64,000 nucleotides of DNA from Patiria pectinifera (GCA_029964075.1 CM057148.1:27397916-27461915), one strand, 5' to 3'. Positions 10,940 through 21,375 are shown, counted from the first letter of the stretch. A program made the numbers and translations. The notes: generated from the sequence alone by a model not told the origin.

Positions 10940-11164
10940 GCAGTGAAGCCCTAAATACCTGAGTGTCTGATCTATTCATTGGACGTTAACCCTTCCCCGA
11001 GTGTGTTCGTGAGGTTTGCGTGAGAGCGCGAGTGAGTGTGTTCCCTGAGCGCCTGGCGGTAGACTGCCCCAAAACGCACCTGTTCCCCTGGCCTTCCCCA
11101 CAGCCGCTCGTCGGGTCGGCAGAGAGCAATATCCAAGGCATCGTCGACACAAGACCGCCACAAA

Positions 11165-11182
11165 TGGTGTCAGAAGTGGGAT
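11165..11182 (+). other. Primer binding site, tRNA-Leu type
   Basis: TGGTGTCAGAAGTGGGAT starts two bases after the LTR's terminal CA. Its reverse complement has the form of a eukaryotic tRNA-Leu 3' end including CCA. Position and match support first-strand priming by tRNA-Leu. Confidence 0.8.
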
Positions 11183-11273
11183 AGGCGCCTGGATTACACA
11201 ACACAGAACCCATCACGAACTACGAGCAAACAATCACCTACCTAGGACAGAGTCACCCAGATAGGCGTACGTC

Positions 11274-12804
11274 ATGGACAAGAAACAAGCAAACCAACCT
11301 AGACCGGTACTAATAGAGGAACTGACCGAGGACGCGGCTGAAACTTCCCAGTACGCGGAGGAGCAACCTCTAGAAGTTGAGACTGAGAAGCTCTGGGGCA
11401 AAATTGGGTCAACTCCATGAACAGTTAGACGAACTGGAGACGAGAAGGGTGCGACTTGAAAGTCGGCAGGTGGATGCAGAGGCAGGTACGCAAGTGGAGT
11501 TACCATCAACGAGTTTCAGATACCTTGACACTGTAAGAGATGCATCAAGTAGCCTGATATCATCGTCAACACCTATGCCAAGGTGCAGACCTACGCCAAA
11601 ACCCAGAACCAGGTATCCTACACTATCGTCTTCATTACTGGTACCTACAAATATACCAGTCACATCTTTGACATCGGTAGAAGCGTCCCATCAAGAAATC
11701 AAGAGTAATGCTGATACAGAAAAAGGGTGGTCAATGGAGAGGAATTTCTCGGCGGGTGCAGCCGGAAGAGCATCAGAGCCAGGAAAGCAAGTTTCAAGCG
11801 AGGACAGGTCTAGCCTGGATAGGCGAGAGCCGGTGGTTGAAGTGAAGAGAGAGGGTCGTTCGCCTGCAGAGTTGAAGCGACCTAATATCGTACCAGATCG
11901 GTACAACGGCAAGACTGTATGGAAGGATTTTTGGCAGCATTTTGAAGCGTGCAAACTCGCTAACGGGTGGACGGACGAACAAGCTAAAGTCTTCTTGGCT
12001 GCGAGCTTGCAGGGGATAGCGGTGAAGGTGCTATCAAACAATCCGGATGGTAGTCAAACGATGACGTACAAAGAATTAAAAGACAGGCTGGAGAGGAGAT
12101 TCGGACCGGGCCAATTGTCGGAAAACCACTTGATGGAGCTGCGTTGCAGACGACAGGGACCAAAGGAAACACTGAGGGAGCTAGGTCAATCAATCAGGGA
12201 GTTGGCCACGCTGGCATATCCTGAGATAGCAGACGAAGGGAAAGATCGCCTAGCGAGAGGTCACTTTTCGGACGCGATAGAGGACCAGGCCACTCGTGAA
12301 GGAATCTTCAGGACACAGCCAAAGACACTCGATGAGGCTATAAGGGCAGCAATGGCGACAGAGAGTTTCCTCAAGGTGGAACAACAGAGGCCCAGTCGCA
12401 ACCCAAAGCAAGCACGAGTACTAGAGGGACAAAATGACTCTTCGATAGAAAAGCTGGAGGATTTCGTAAGAAATAGCCAGAAACAGATGGCAGAGGCCAT
12501 ACAAAGAGCTCAAGAAGAGACAAAAGCATGGGTGGCTAACCTGGTGCAAGGGAGACCTACAGGTGCAGGGAACGACAAACCAAACATCACAGAAGGCGTT
12601 CCGAGTACCTCCTACAGGAGACGACCTAGAGAGGACATTGTGTGCTTCAGGTGCGATAAGAAAGGACATTTCGCTCCTGACTGTAAATGGCCGCCAGCAA
12701 AGAGACACGGGTCGGGAAACGGATCGCAGCTGACCCCAGGGCCCGAGGGAAAGCTGGGAGGAGAAGAGGGCCACACGACCGTCGTCCACGAGACAAACCA
12801 GTAG
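11274..12804 (+). CDS. Gag polyprotein, probably with a one-base frame lesion near its start
   Basis: The main open frame runs 11377-12804 (about 475 codons) but has no ATG near its start. The first good ATG after the primer site is 11274, in another frame that stays open to 11418. The two frames overlap across a GGGG run near 11395-11398, where a one-base difference would join them, so a G-run indel or sequencing error is likely. Otherwise the in-frame ATG at 11575 would be the start. The N-terminal part has heptad-like leucines (coiled coil). Residues about 180-330 carry a retrotransposon-type Gag core (WKDFWQHFEA..., LERRFGPGQLSE). A CCHC knuckle, CFRCDKKGHFAPDC, lies near residue 425. Gag packages element RNA into cytoplasmic particles. 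The C-terminus overlaps the next ORF by 118 bases. Confidence 0.8.
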
Positions 12805-14723
12805 ACAAGGGTCATGTAATTACAAATTCAATTGCAACAGCAGAAAGAGTGAAAAGGGGAATGTTTGTACCAGCATTGGTGAGGGGACAGCAGGCGAAGC
12901 TTCTGGTGGACACCGGGGCAACAGACACGTTTCTGTCATCTACTCTCTACCACAAGATCTCACCTGAGAATAGGCCTCATCTTTCTAATGAGGGTTCGTG
13001 CATTAAAAATGCTGATGGTTCCCGGATAGTGACGTTAGGTAGCGCCTGGGTGGAGTTACAGGTGGGAAGAACCACACATCCAGTGTACGCGACCTTCGGA
13101 AATTTACACTCTATGGATGGAATCCTGGGTATGGATTTTTTGTACCCAACATGCGGGTCACTCAACTTTAGGACACTTGAGCTCACAGTAAATGGAGAAC
13201 GGGTGAAGTGCAGCGATGAGTACGCAGGAGCAGCCGGGGGAAGGAACCTATACAGGCCAGACCATAAGGGTTACCCAAGCGTTGAACAGAATGCGTGTGT
13301 GGACATGCTACGGAATGCCCGAGCCAGTTCTTTAACTAGCCATGAGAAACTAACGAGATTCATTTCTTTTCATCCTTGTCAGGAGGAAAACATCGGTCGA
13401 GACTCGCCAGCGAAGAGGACTCCACTGGACCTACACGAGGCAAAGACAATAGATTGTCCGAAATGCCACAGTGTGTTCCTACATCGGAGGAGTCTGGACC
13501 GACATCTGACAGTGGAGCATGGGCCACGAGTGTTTTATTGGTGCCGGCAGTGTTCACACAAGAACAATCGGCGGGATAATCTGCTGATGCATTATAAAGA
13601 TTGTCATCCGTCCTGCTTGGCTGAGGTGAATGGGATCAAGGCTGAGTCCTATGAGGACAGGGAGCGTGAGGCGCGTACCAGGAGCGAGGCAGAAAGGCAT
13701 CGCCGAGGGGGCAAAAAGTCACCTAAAGGTAAACGGGATGAACCAGGTTCCCAACCAGAGGTCAAGTCGCGTTCTGCAGGACGGAGCGAGAGTGGACCTA
13801 CTGCCGCTACAAAGAAACGTAGCCGGGACAAGAAAGATGAAGAAGAAGAAGTGACTAGGAAGCGTCCCAAAGAGAAGAAGGCGCCATCGACAGTTTCACG
13901 TGCACCTGAGGAGGAGGAGGCACGAAGCGGTACCAGCGTTCGCGATGAGCCTGATGAGCCAAGGCCGAGCTCTACTCTTCAGACGCCGTCGGCTTTAAAC
14001 GTAGCACCAGAGATGGAGGCGGAAGGAGAAGCGAAGGGACCGGAAGTAGTTGAAGTACCAGAAGCTGCAGTGGAGCTGGAAATAGCAGCAATCTTAGGTG
14101 ACAGCGGGAGTGGAGAGCTCCCAGAGATCACACTGTCGCCTACCCCTCCGCTGATGATGGATTTAGAGGAACCCCACAGCCATGAGGAGCCACTCATGCC
14201 GCCGAGAGGGAAGCCACGAGCGATGATAGAGTTGATGAAGGATGAGGCCAAACGACGCGATGGTCAGGAAACCACCGCTAAGGGGGGAGAGAACATCCCA
14301 ATCATGTCAACACCACTGCACCTAAATAGGCTGCTACCGGGACAGGCAGTCCGGATCAAGGAGGTTAAGGAAACCTACCTATACAGAGATGGAGACAAGA
14401 CACTCCAAGGCTCGACGACACGTGAGTATGATGTCGTTTACTTGAGACACCTAAAGGCAAAGAAGTCGACAGAGCAACAAACCTCACTGGGTCCAACATC
14501 ACAGGGAGAAGGTCGCTTATGCAGGTTGATGAAGACCGATGGACCATTGGTCGGCGCACCTTATTCGGATGAGGATCTCATCAGTGCCATGATGGGTAGA
14601 GTCAACCGCGTGATGGAAAATACTACACGACAGGTGTACCATGAAGGCAACAAAGTGGCCAAGGACAAACTACAGCGCACCTACGACGTGGACTTCCTGG
14701 CTGGAGTTGCACAGGATCCTTAG
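12687..14723 (+). CDS. Aspartic protease fused to C2H2 zinc-finger and charged domains
   Basis: Read from the -1 site at 12714-12720, the frame is open for about 670 codons. The ATG at 12687 lies inside Gag and is probably not used. Residues about 60-160 form a retropepsin-like protease with LLVDTGATDTF and, later, ILGMDFL. Where reverse transcriptase should begin, two C2H2 fingers appear (about residues 257-308): CPKCHSVFLHRRSLDRH followed by EH, and CRQCSHKNNRRDNLLMH followed by CH. Both have C-x2-C-x12-H-x4-H spacing. Next come a basic Lys/Arg/Ser/Glu-rich stretch (about 310-415), an acidic Glu/Pro-rich stretch (about 420-510), and a C-terminal region with LLPGQAVRIKEV and YDVVYLRHLKA. No RT or integrase residue pattern is present. 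The fingers could bind DNA or RNA; whether they aid packaging, nuclear entry or target choice is unknown. The ORF is intact. Confidence 0.8.
   Translation: MAASKETRVGKRIAADPRARGKAGRRRGPHDRRPRDKPVDKGHVITNSIATAERVKRGMFVPALVRGQQAKLLVDTGATDTFLSSTLYHKISPENRPHLSNEGSCIKNADGSRIVTLGSAWVELQVGRTTHPVYATFGNLHSMDGILGMDFLYPTCGSLNFRTLELTVNGERVKCSDEYAGAAGGRNLYRPDHKGYPSVEQNACVDMLRNARASSLTSHEKLTRFISFHPCQEENIGRDSPAKRTPLDLHEAKTIDCPKCHSVFLHRRSLDRHLTVEHGPRVFYWCRQCSHKNNRRDNLLMHYKDCHPSCLAEVNGIKAESYEDREREARTRSEAERHRRGGKKSPKGKRDEPGSQPEVKSRSAGRSESGPTAATKKRSRDKKDEEEEVTRKRPKEKKAPSTVSRAPEEEEARSGTSVRDEPDEPRPSSTLQTPSALNVAPEMEAEGEAKGPEVVEVPEAAVELEIAAILGDSGSGELPEITLSPTPPLMMDLEEPHSHEEPLMPPRGKPRAMIELMKDEAKRRDGQETTAKGGENIPIMSTPLHLNRLLPGQAVRIKEVKETYLYRDGDKTLQGSTTREYDVVYLRHLKAKKSTEQQTSLGPTSQGEGRLCRLMKTDGPLVGAPYSDEDLISAMMGRVNRVMENTTRQVYHEGNKVAKDKLQRTYDVDFLAGVAQDP
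12714..12720 (+). promoter_or_regulatory. -1 ribosomal frameshift site GGGAAAC
   Basis: In the Gag frame the heptamer reads G GGA AAC, the canonical X-XXY-YYZ phase. Slipping back one base moves translation into the frame of the protease ORF, which is open across this point. Downstream GC-rich sequence could fold, for example CCCAG at 12735-12739 with CTGGG at 12754-12758. The 14-base spacer to that stem is longer than usual, so the true stimulator may be a different fold. Confidence 0.65.
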
Positions 14724-14906
14724 AAGCTATAAGGACAACGTCTACCTAAAGAGGCTTTGTTGAACTGTTTGTTGAACTGTTGAGGATCTATTTTGGTAAC
14801 ATTTGTTAAACACTTGTTGAAGTTTGTAATAGAAGAGGCATTTTGAACTGTTTTATATAAAGTTTCGTTTTGATAAAGTTTTGTTTTCTTGTAAACTAAA
14901 GGAGAG

Positions 14907-15020
14907 TTTTGTATAAGGACCTAAAGTAGGTCGAACCATTATTTTGTATAAGGCCGAAGTAGGTCAAACCGTTATTTTGTATAAGGACCTGAGTAGGTCA
15001 GCAAATTATTTTGTACAAGG
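14907..15020 (+). repeat. About 34-bp tandem repeat in the element's 3' untranslated region
   Basis: Three to four copies of a TTTTGTATAAGGACCTAAAG-like unit containing GTAGGTCRAACC. The phrase AAGTAGG also occurs in the LTR's 15-bp repeat, hinting at a shared origin. Confidence 0.75.
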
Positions 15021-15179
15021 ATTCCAGATGAGACAATTTTTGACTGTTATTAAGTTAAGCTTTATTTAAGTTAGCAAAAGGTGGCAGAGCACCTTGTTAG
15101 GAGTTATAGTTTTTATAACTGTTCCTTATTGTTATCAGTTTTTAAGGTCAAGGGACTGACCAAACCTGGGGCGCGGCTG

Positions 15180-15908
15180 TGTAGCGGAACAGTTAATATT
15201 GGCGCGCTAGGTTCACCGTAGTTTATTTGATTGGTACGCGGACTTCTGTCCGTTGTACAGCGCGCGAGTTGCGTGGCTGGTTGGTACCCGGCGCGGGTAT
15301 ATAAGCGCGTGTCGCGCGCGCACTCACTCTCTTCCATTTCACTCGTCCATGGATTGCACTCTCCCATTGCACTGCTCACGTTGTGTGCTTTAGCTGTAAA
15401 TTGTGGCGCGAAGCGTAGCACAGTTCCCGCTCAGAGACTTGGAGTTGCTGAAGCGTGTGTAGTACAGCTGTGGTCAGTCTCTCACTCAGGAAGAGCACTG
15501 GTTTAGTTCCGGTGAGTGCAGGGATTAGGAAATCTGGTTGGTACGGGAAGCGTTCCAGTTCTTGACGATTATTGGAAAGGGTCCAATTCTCACACCTAAG
15601 TAGGACACACCTAAGTAGGACACACCTTAGTAGGACGCACCTAAGTAGGACGCATCTTATTGGGTCACCAAGTGGTTATAATAAAGCAGTGAAGCCCTAA
15701 ATACCCGAGTGTCTGATCTATTCATTGGACGTTAACCCTTCCCCGAGTGTGTTCGTGAGGTTTGCGTGAGAGCGCGAGTGAGTGTGTTCCCTGAGCGCCT
15801 GGCGGTAGACTGCCCCAAAACGGACCTGTTCCCCTGGCCTTCCCCACAGCCGCTCGTCGGGTCGGCAGAGAGCAATATCCAAGGCATCGTCGACACAAGA
15901 CCGCCACA
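15180..15908 (+). repeat. 3' LTR
   Basis: Runs from TGTAGCGGAACAG to ...GACCGCCACA, followed by the GTAC duplication at 15909-15912. TATA box at 15298-15304, AATAAA at 15680-15685. Upstream sequence (ACCTGGGGCGCGGCTG) is not a convincing polypurine tract. Confidence 0.92.
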
Positions 15909-15912
15909 GTAC

Positions 15913-17360
15913 CATCATAGTATTGGAGTGTTGCTCAAAGTCTATACAGGAAATTAGCCGTTTATATTTCTGAATATGAATAACGGTTTGTTAAAGCTTT
16001 GATTCTTTTTTTTTTTCAATTTAAATTCTTATGATGACCCATCATTTTAACCTTAAACAAAGATTTTTGGGGTATATTATCATCGAACCCCCCAATTCGA
16101 ACCCCCCCCCCCCATTTCATGAATAAAATTACGGGGTTTCTATGAAGTTGTCATACTTGCATAGGCCGACACTTTTTTTTTCTACAGAAAGCAAACATTT
16201 AACTCAGTAAATGGTCATCAAAATTCTTCCTCCGTCCACTAATGGGCGATATGTTTACATTTGGTGGGTTTGTTTTAAAGTGAAAAAGGCACGTGAGGTA
16301 CTAAAACGAAGGGAACATTGTATCCCAAAGTCAGTCTTTGTAACACCGTGCCCTACAGAAAAAAAATGTCTAAGAAAAAAAGAGGAATATAGGGAAGACA
16401 ATCTTATCTTATAAACATCATATACACGACTGTTTATGTAAGGCTGGACGAGCCTTCGTCACCGCGTTAGGACTGAGTAGAGTAAGGGGACTTTCTGCTG
16501 TCTCCGAGGCAACTTCTCTCCCCATTTCGGGCGAGTTTATCCCCGTGCATGGCAGTAGTATTGTTGCCCTGGTCTATGCGTGCGTGATTGGGCGGAGCTT
16601 AGACCTCAGTTACTGATGCGTGCACGGCATTCGTTATCTATTCCCCATAGGGATAAAACCCAGTAAATAGTCATAGAATTGCGAAATTGAAGAGATATGG
16701 CAATGCACCTCTAGCCCAGACTTCCAATCCCGTTTTCTTTTGGTGGGAATTTCTCTAAAATCATTGGTCAACTCACAAAAACTTTAATAGAAATGAAAGA
16801 TGACATGTTGATCATCATTTTTCTGTGCAGCCTGAGAACCTGTGAGAGTTCTGAGAATTTTAAAAGAATTTCTTAGTATGGTTATTTATCACTGGTCTAT
16901 GGGAATGATTATACTGGGGTGAACCAATTTGTTACCTTTATGTGTAGACTAGTAGAATGTCAACAGCGCCCTAAAGCAATAAGAGTTGAGTAAGCCACGA
17001 GACATGCTAAAAGTTACATTAAGCATTGTGAAGTTCTGTAATTTTGGTTTGTGTGGATGTGGCACAGACACGAGTGTTGGCTCTCAGGTAAGGGAAACAT
17101 TTTGTTGCAGTAACGTGTGAGAAACTGATGAAAAGAGTCTACAAAAACGTTAAAGTTGAACGTTGCTTTGTAGTTTATTCTCCTCATTAATGTCGGTCGG
17201 CATCGCATATGGAGTTCCTGAATCCCCCGGATCAGTTGATAAGGACACATAAAATACCAAGGCGTAATAATTGGCTTCTCCAACAAGGTAAAAATATTGA
17301 AAATATTGGTCATACATTTTTTCGCCCGGTTTTGAGCACTTCATACCCTGGACTCCCTCC
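15913..17360. other. Non-coding stretch, nothing recognised
   Basis: Includes a poly-T run (16007-16018), a poly-C run (16105-16114) and a GC-richer patch (16440-16650). Short ORFs on both strands lack any recognisable domain. Confidence 0.4.
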
Positions 17361-17364
17361 TTGA

Positions 17365-17655
17365 CGTAGGGAGGAAAGGGAGTTCATCTGGGCTTGTCTG
17401 CGGGTAATTCTGCAGGTTGTGGGTTCGAATTCAGCCTGTGGCTATGGTTTGAGTGCCCTTGGGCAAGGCACTTTGTCACTCATTGCATCTGTCCACCCAG
17501 GAGTAAATGGGTACCTGTGAGGGCAGAGATGGTTATTGTGATTGATTTAAGCTTCTTTGCGCCAAAATGACAGCATCGAGCTGTATACTTTCCAGGGAGC
17601 TGAGATAGTATTTAGAATGTTTCGCTGGCCCAATGAGCAGGGTAATAATGATGTA
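17365..17655 (+). mobile_element. tRNA-derived SINE with conserved central domain
   Basis: A Pol III B box, GGGTTCGAATTC (17421-17432), lies in a diverged tRNA-like head. It is followed by GCCCTTGGGCAAGGCACTTTG and CCACCCAGGAGTAAATGGGTACC, the type of central block shared by widespread invertebrate and vertebrate SINE superfamilies. The body continues to about 17655. The A box is poorly preserved. Non-coding; presumably moved by a LINE partner. Confidence 0.65.
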
Positions 17656-18193
17656 GCGGCTTGAGCACCAATACCGGTGAATACGTGCGCTTTTTATACC
17701 CATTATTACTTTTATCAGTGTGCTGGGTGCAAATAAATAACAGGGTCCAAATATTAATTAACAATTATTCCAGGGGTGATTGTCATTATTGTCAGATATA
17801 TGTGATGCTGCAATGGCCTCATTCACTCAATTTCAGGAACATTCAAGGAGTCTTAATAATAGTGTTGGGGATTCACATTCACAATGCATAGTATGGAACA
17901 TGTCTACATCATAAGGGAATTCTTATGTGTTTTGCTGGTTTTAAACAAGATGTTTACTACCGGATTGGAGTGTAGATACTGACGCCATTATCAACACAGT
18001 GAATGCTGAACTTGTGTCTGTTTGTAATTGGATTATATCCAACAAAATCTCACTGAACATAAAGAAAACCAAACGTATATATGCTGTTCAGTAACACGCA
18101 CACTGTTCTAATATAAGGTTAGTGAAACCAACTGCACGAAGCTCCTTGGGCTGTACATACATAATAAGTTGACATGGAAGCCACATATTAATT

Positions 18194-19629
18194 AGCTGTT
18201 TCGGTGACACACCGAAACAGCTCTTGTTTTCGTTAAGATTTTTTTTTTTCTTTTTTCTTTTTTTTTTTTTTCTTCTCCTTTTTCAGACTTTTTCTCCATA
18301 GGTTTAACACACGTTTCTTCTGGCAGTCCACTTTGCCACTTTTATAAATCCGATTGATTTCAGACTTTGTACATACTTAGACCACCACCCACAGATGGTC
18401 CTAGAAGAAATTTGTGATCGTGACGTCATCAGGTGTCAGGTTACGTCACATTAAAGATGCATTTTTCCCCATATGTTTTGTACACGTTTTAAAACACTCC
18501 AGTTTGGCATCTTCGTAAATCCGATCGACTTTAAACTTAATTCATAATTAGACCACCACCCACAGATGGTCGTAGAAGAAATTCGTGATCGTGACGTCAT
18601 CAAGTGTCAGGTTACGTCACATTAAAGATGCATTTTCCCCCATAGGGTTTGTACATGTATTAAAACGCTCCATTTCGGCACTTTCGTAAATCTGATCGAC
18701 GTTACACTTGGTACACACTTTGACCATCACCCACAAATGGTTTTTGAAGAAATTCGTGATCGTGACGTCATCAGGTGTCACGTTACTTTACATTAAAGAT
18801 GCACATTTTCCCCATAGGTTTGTACACGTTTTAAAACGCTCCGCTTTTTGGCCCTTTCGTAAATTTGATCGACTTTATACTTGGTACACACTTAGACCAC
18901 CACCCACAGATGGTCCTAGACGAAATTCGTGACCGTGACGTTATCAAGTGTCAGGTTACGTCACATTAAAGGTGCATTTTTCCCCATAGGGTTTGTACAT
19001 GTTTTAAAACGCTCCATTTCGGCACTTTCGTAAATCCGATCGACGTTACACTTGGTACACACTTAGACCATCACCAACAGATGGTCCTTGAAGAAATACG
19101 TGATTGTGACGTCATCAGATGTCACGTTACTTCACATTAAAGATGCACATTTTCCCCATAGGTTTTAAAACGCTCCACTTTGGCACTTTCGTAAATTTGA
19201 TCGACTTTATACATGGTACACACTTAGACCACTACCCATAGATGGTCCTACAAGAAATTCGTCATCGTGGCGTCATGATGTGTCAGGTTACATCACATTA
19301 AAGATGCATTGTTTCCCTATTGGTTTTGTGCACGTTTTTCTTCAAACTGAACTTCGGAGTACAAGTCTGATTGGGTTAAACTTTGGTATGCATATTCACA
19401 TGGATGTGTTATAGATGGAAATTGAAGTGACAATATCATCAAATATCATGTGAAGTCCCTTAAAGGGGCATTTTATTCTGTTATAGGTCTATATCTACAG
19501 AATTAAAATGTTCGATTTGGTTGTAACTTGAAATGTACATATTATAATGTGCTGTTATAGATGACATTTATAGTGACGTCACTGATTGTTCATCCCGTGC
19601 TCAGAGTATTTCAAATATCCGAAACAGCT
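18194..19629. mobile_element. 1.4-kb repeat insertion in the LINE
   Basis: It begins with a perfect palindromic element, AGCTGTTTCGGTG-ACA-CACCGAAACAGCT (18194-18222), and ends with CCGAAACAGCT (19619-19629), so its ends are inverted relative to each other. Most of the interior is a tandem array of about 171-bp units. LINE coding resumes just beyond its right end, which shows that it is an insertion. No transposase is encoded and target duplications are unclear. Confidence 0.6.
18340..19600. repeat. Tandem array, about 171-bp unit, with CRE motifs
   Basis: Six to eight units share CTTTGTACATA...CTTAGACCACCACCCACAGATGGT, GAAGAAATTCGTGATCGTGACGTCATCA and ACATTAAAGATGCATTTT. The palindrome TGACGTCA is perfect at 18421, 18592, 18763, 19107 and 19574, with variants at 18936 and 19267. 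Spacing is 171 bases between well-preserved neighbours. Units decay toward the right end. Confidence 0.85.
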
Positions 19630-20640
19630 TGTGTTTGTCCACAAACACATTTCTAGTTCCCTATGTAATATAGTAGCCAGAAATATTGTTGTGTTAAATA
19701 GACTTAAAGAGTACTTTCCAGAGCGCATTTTGCTGTCTCTTTATAATACTCTCATTTTGCCTCATTTAAATTACGGTACTCTGGCATCGGGAGGTGCATC
19801 CCATACTATACTAAATATACTGTTTCTATTACAAAAAAAGGCCATTCGCTTAATCAGCAATTCTCATTACTTAGCTCATACTAATCCCCTTTTTCTCAAT
19901 CTTAGGATTCTCAAGCTGAACGACATTTACTCTCTCCAACTTGGAACCTTAATGTATCAACTTGCCCACATTGAATTACCCATCTGCCTCGATTCAATAT
20001 TCTCCAGAAACCGTCATATTCATGCATATTCTACACTCCAGGCTTCTCATTGACATCTCCCATTTTCCCGTCCAAATACTTTACTAAAAACATTCAAGTA
20101 TCAAGGCCCCAATCTATGGAATTCTCCTCAAACAAACTTGCGCAATGCCAAAACTCTTTGTCTCTTCAAAAACAAATTTAAAGATTCTAAAATTCAGTTC
20201 TTACTGTCTGATTTAACCTTATGTACTAATTTTTGAAACTTATGTTTTTCTTGTGCCAAGCTGCTTAATCCTGTTTGCTATTGCTTCACATTATATATAT
20301 ATATAGTTCTTTTGTTATATTTGTTGTTTGATTTCATGTTCTCATTACTTACTTCCGCTGATGACACAACTTATTTTTATTTTTTTACCCAGTAACTGTT
20401 ATTGTTTTGTTTGTTACATTTCGTCTAACTTATCCAATTTAACTTGACCTGTACATAATCAACTAAGTCTCTTTATTTTCCAAACTTTGTTGTCTCGTAC
20501 ACGACAAGCTCTGCTTCCTACGGGTCTCTCCACTTCACTGTTCTTATGTGTTTAGTATTTGTATTTCTGTGTTTGTTAATGTTGTACTTCTGTTCTCTGC
20601 CTGTGTATGAAGTGGAAATAAATGAATGAAATGATTATAA

Positions 20641-21375
20641 AAAATGATTATAATAACCAGAGCCGAAAATAACACCCCGAAAGAAGATATCAAACTGCCC
20701 TTTTTTTTCTCACATTGTTTTCAGGCATGCTTTTACCATGAAATGGAAAGAGAATACGATAATCGTTTTGACTTTTGAGATACGCTGATAAACCTGGCCA
20801 AGTGCGTAGTCATGAGATTTGTTTAGATACTTTGTGAAACACAAAACCATGAAAACGGCACAAGTATCGTAGAAAAATGTCACACTTCTAAGATCATGTA
20901 CGCATCAGTAGCTGTGTATTTTGCCCAAAGAAATGACCTTTGTTTGGTGTGCGCACACAATCACTAATGTGATGTGTGTGAGTTCCGATGGTTGCTAGAC
21001 GGCGCTGTACTAGACGGTGAATTGTGCGCACTGTAACTTAGCTGGTGCTTGGTATTTGCGTCACGTTCACCCACATGAGCTTACGACCGGAGCGCGAGTA
21101 GAGAAAATTTTCTTGCAATTATATATTATCTTTTTTCCTATCAGATGAATTTAAATTGAAAAAGATGTAAAGTAATTTTTTTTATCAAAACGTGTAGTTT
21201 TTTTTTCGAACTTCAAAACCAACAAATTCTGAAGAATTCATTTTTTGAAACCAGAATTGTATTGTCCCCTTTCAGGGGTTACCTTTGCCAATGGCTGGTC
21301 TTAAACACTTTGGCCTAGTGCTTTTTCATCCGTTTAAGACCGGCGACGTGATGGGCACCGGGGTCCGCTCATAAA
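20641..21375. other. Non-coding stretch, nothing recognised
   Basis: AT-rich with poly-T runs; no gene, RNA or repeat partner recognised. Confidence 0.4.

Larger units (their letters stand above)
10419..11162 (+). repeat. 5' LTR
   Basis: Runs from TGTAGCCGAACAG to ...GACCGCCACA. It has a promoter-like TATATAA, a poly(A) signal, and a 15-bp tandem (ACACCTAAGTAGGAC-like) near 10831-10912 with one more unit than the 3' LTR, which accounts exactly for the 15-bp length difference. Confidence 0.92.
10419..15908 (+). mobile_element. Complete non-autonomous LTR retrotransposon (Gag-protease-C2H2, no RT or integrase)
   Basis: Two LTRs (744 and 729 bp, TG...CA ends) flank a 4.0-kb interior, and a GTAC target duplication sits at 10415-10418 and 15909-15912. 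A primer site fitting tRNA-Leu follows the 5' LTR. The interior holds Gag with a zinc knuckle and a second ORF in the -1 frame. That ORF starts as an aspartic protease but then runs into two C2H2 fingers and charged tails. No reverse transcriptase, RNase H or integrase motif is found in any frame. The Gag and protease look Gypsy/Ty3-like. The LTRs differ by about eleven substitutions by my count (about 1.5%) plus one 15-bp repeat unit, so insertion was fairly recent. I infer that an autonomous relative must supply pol. The usual purine tract before the 3' LTR is weak or absent. Confidence 0.9.
17945..20640 (+). mobile_element. Non-LTR retrotransposon (LINE) remnant, split by an insertion
   Basis: Reverse-transcriptase C-terminal coding sequence appears in two pieces. 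The first (about 17945-18193) encodes a DAIINTVNAELVSVCNWI block and LLGLYI...LTWKPHI, with a frame change. The second (about 19640-20236) encodes ISSSLCNIVARNI, LPHLNYG, QKKAIRLISNS and PLFLNLRILKLNDIYSLQ, then continues past a TGA at 20051. This order is typical of jockey/CR1-like LINEs downstream of the RT active site. The upstream RT and endonuclease are missing, so the copy was 5'-truncated. It was then interrupted by the 18194-19629 insertion. The 3' untranslated part runs to about 20640 with an AATAAATGAATG-type tail. Confidence 0.7.

Noticed and set aside
12687-12689. ATG at 12687 as the start of the protease-zinc-finger protein
   Set aside because: It lies inside the Gag zinc-knuckle coding region, and a canonical -1 slippery heptamer 27 bases later explains entry into this frame better.
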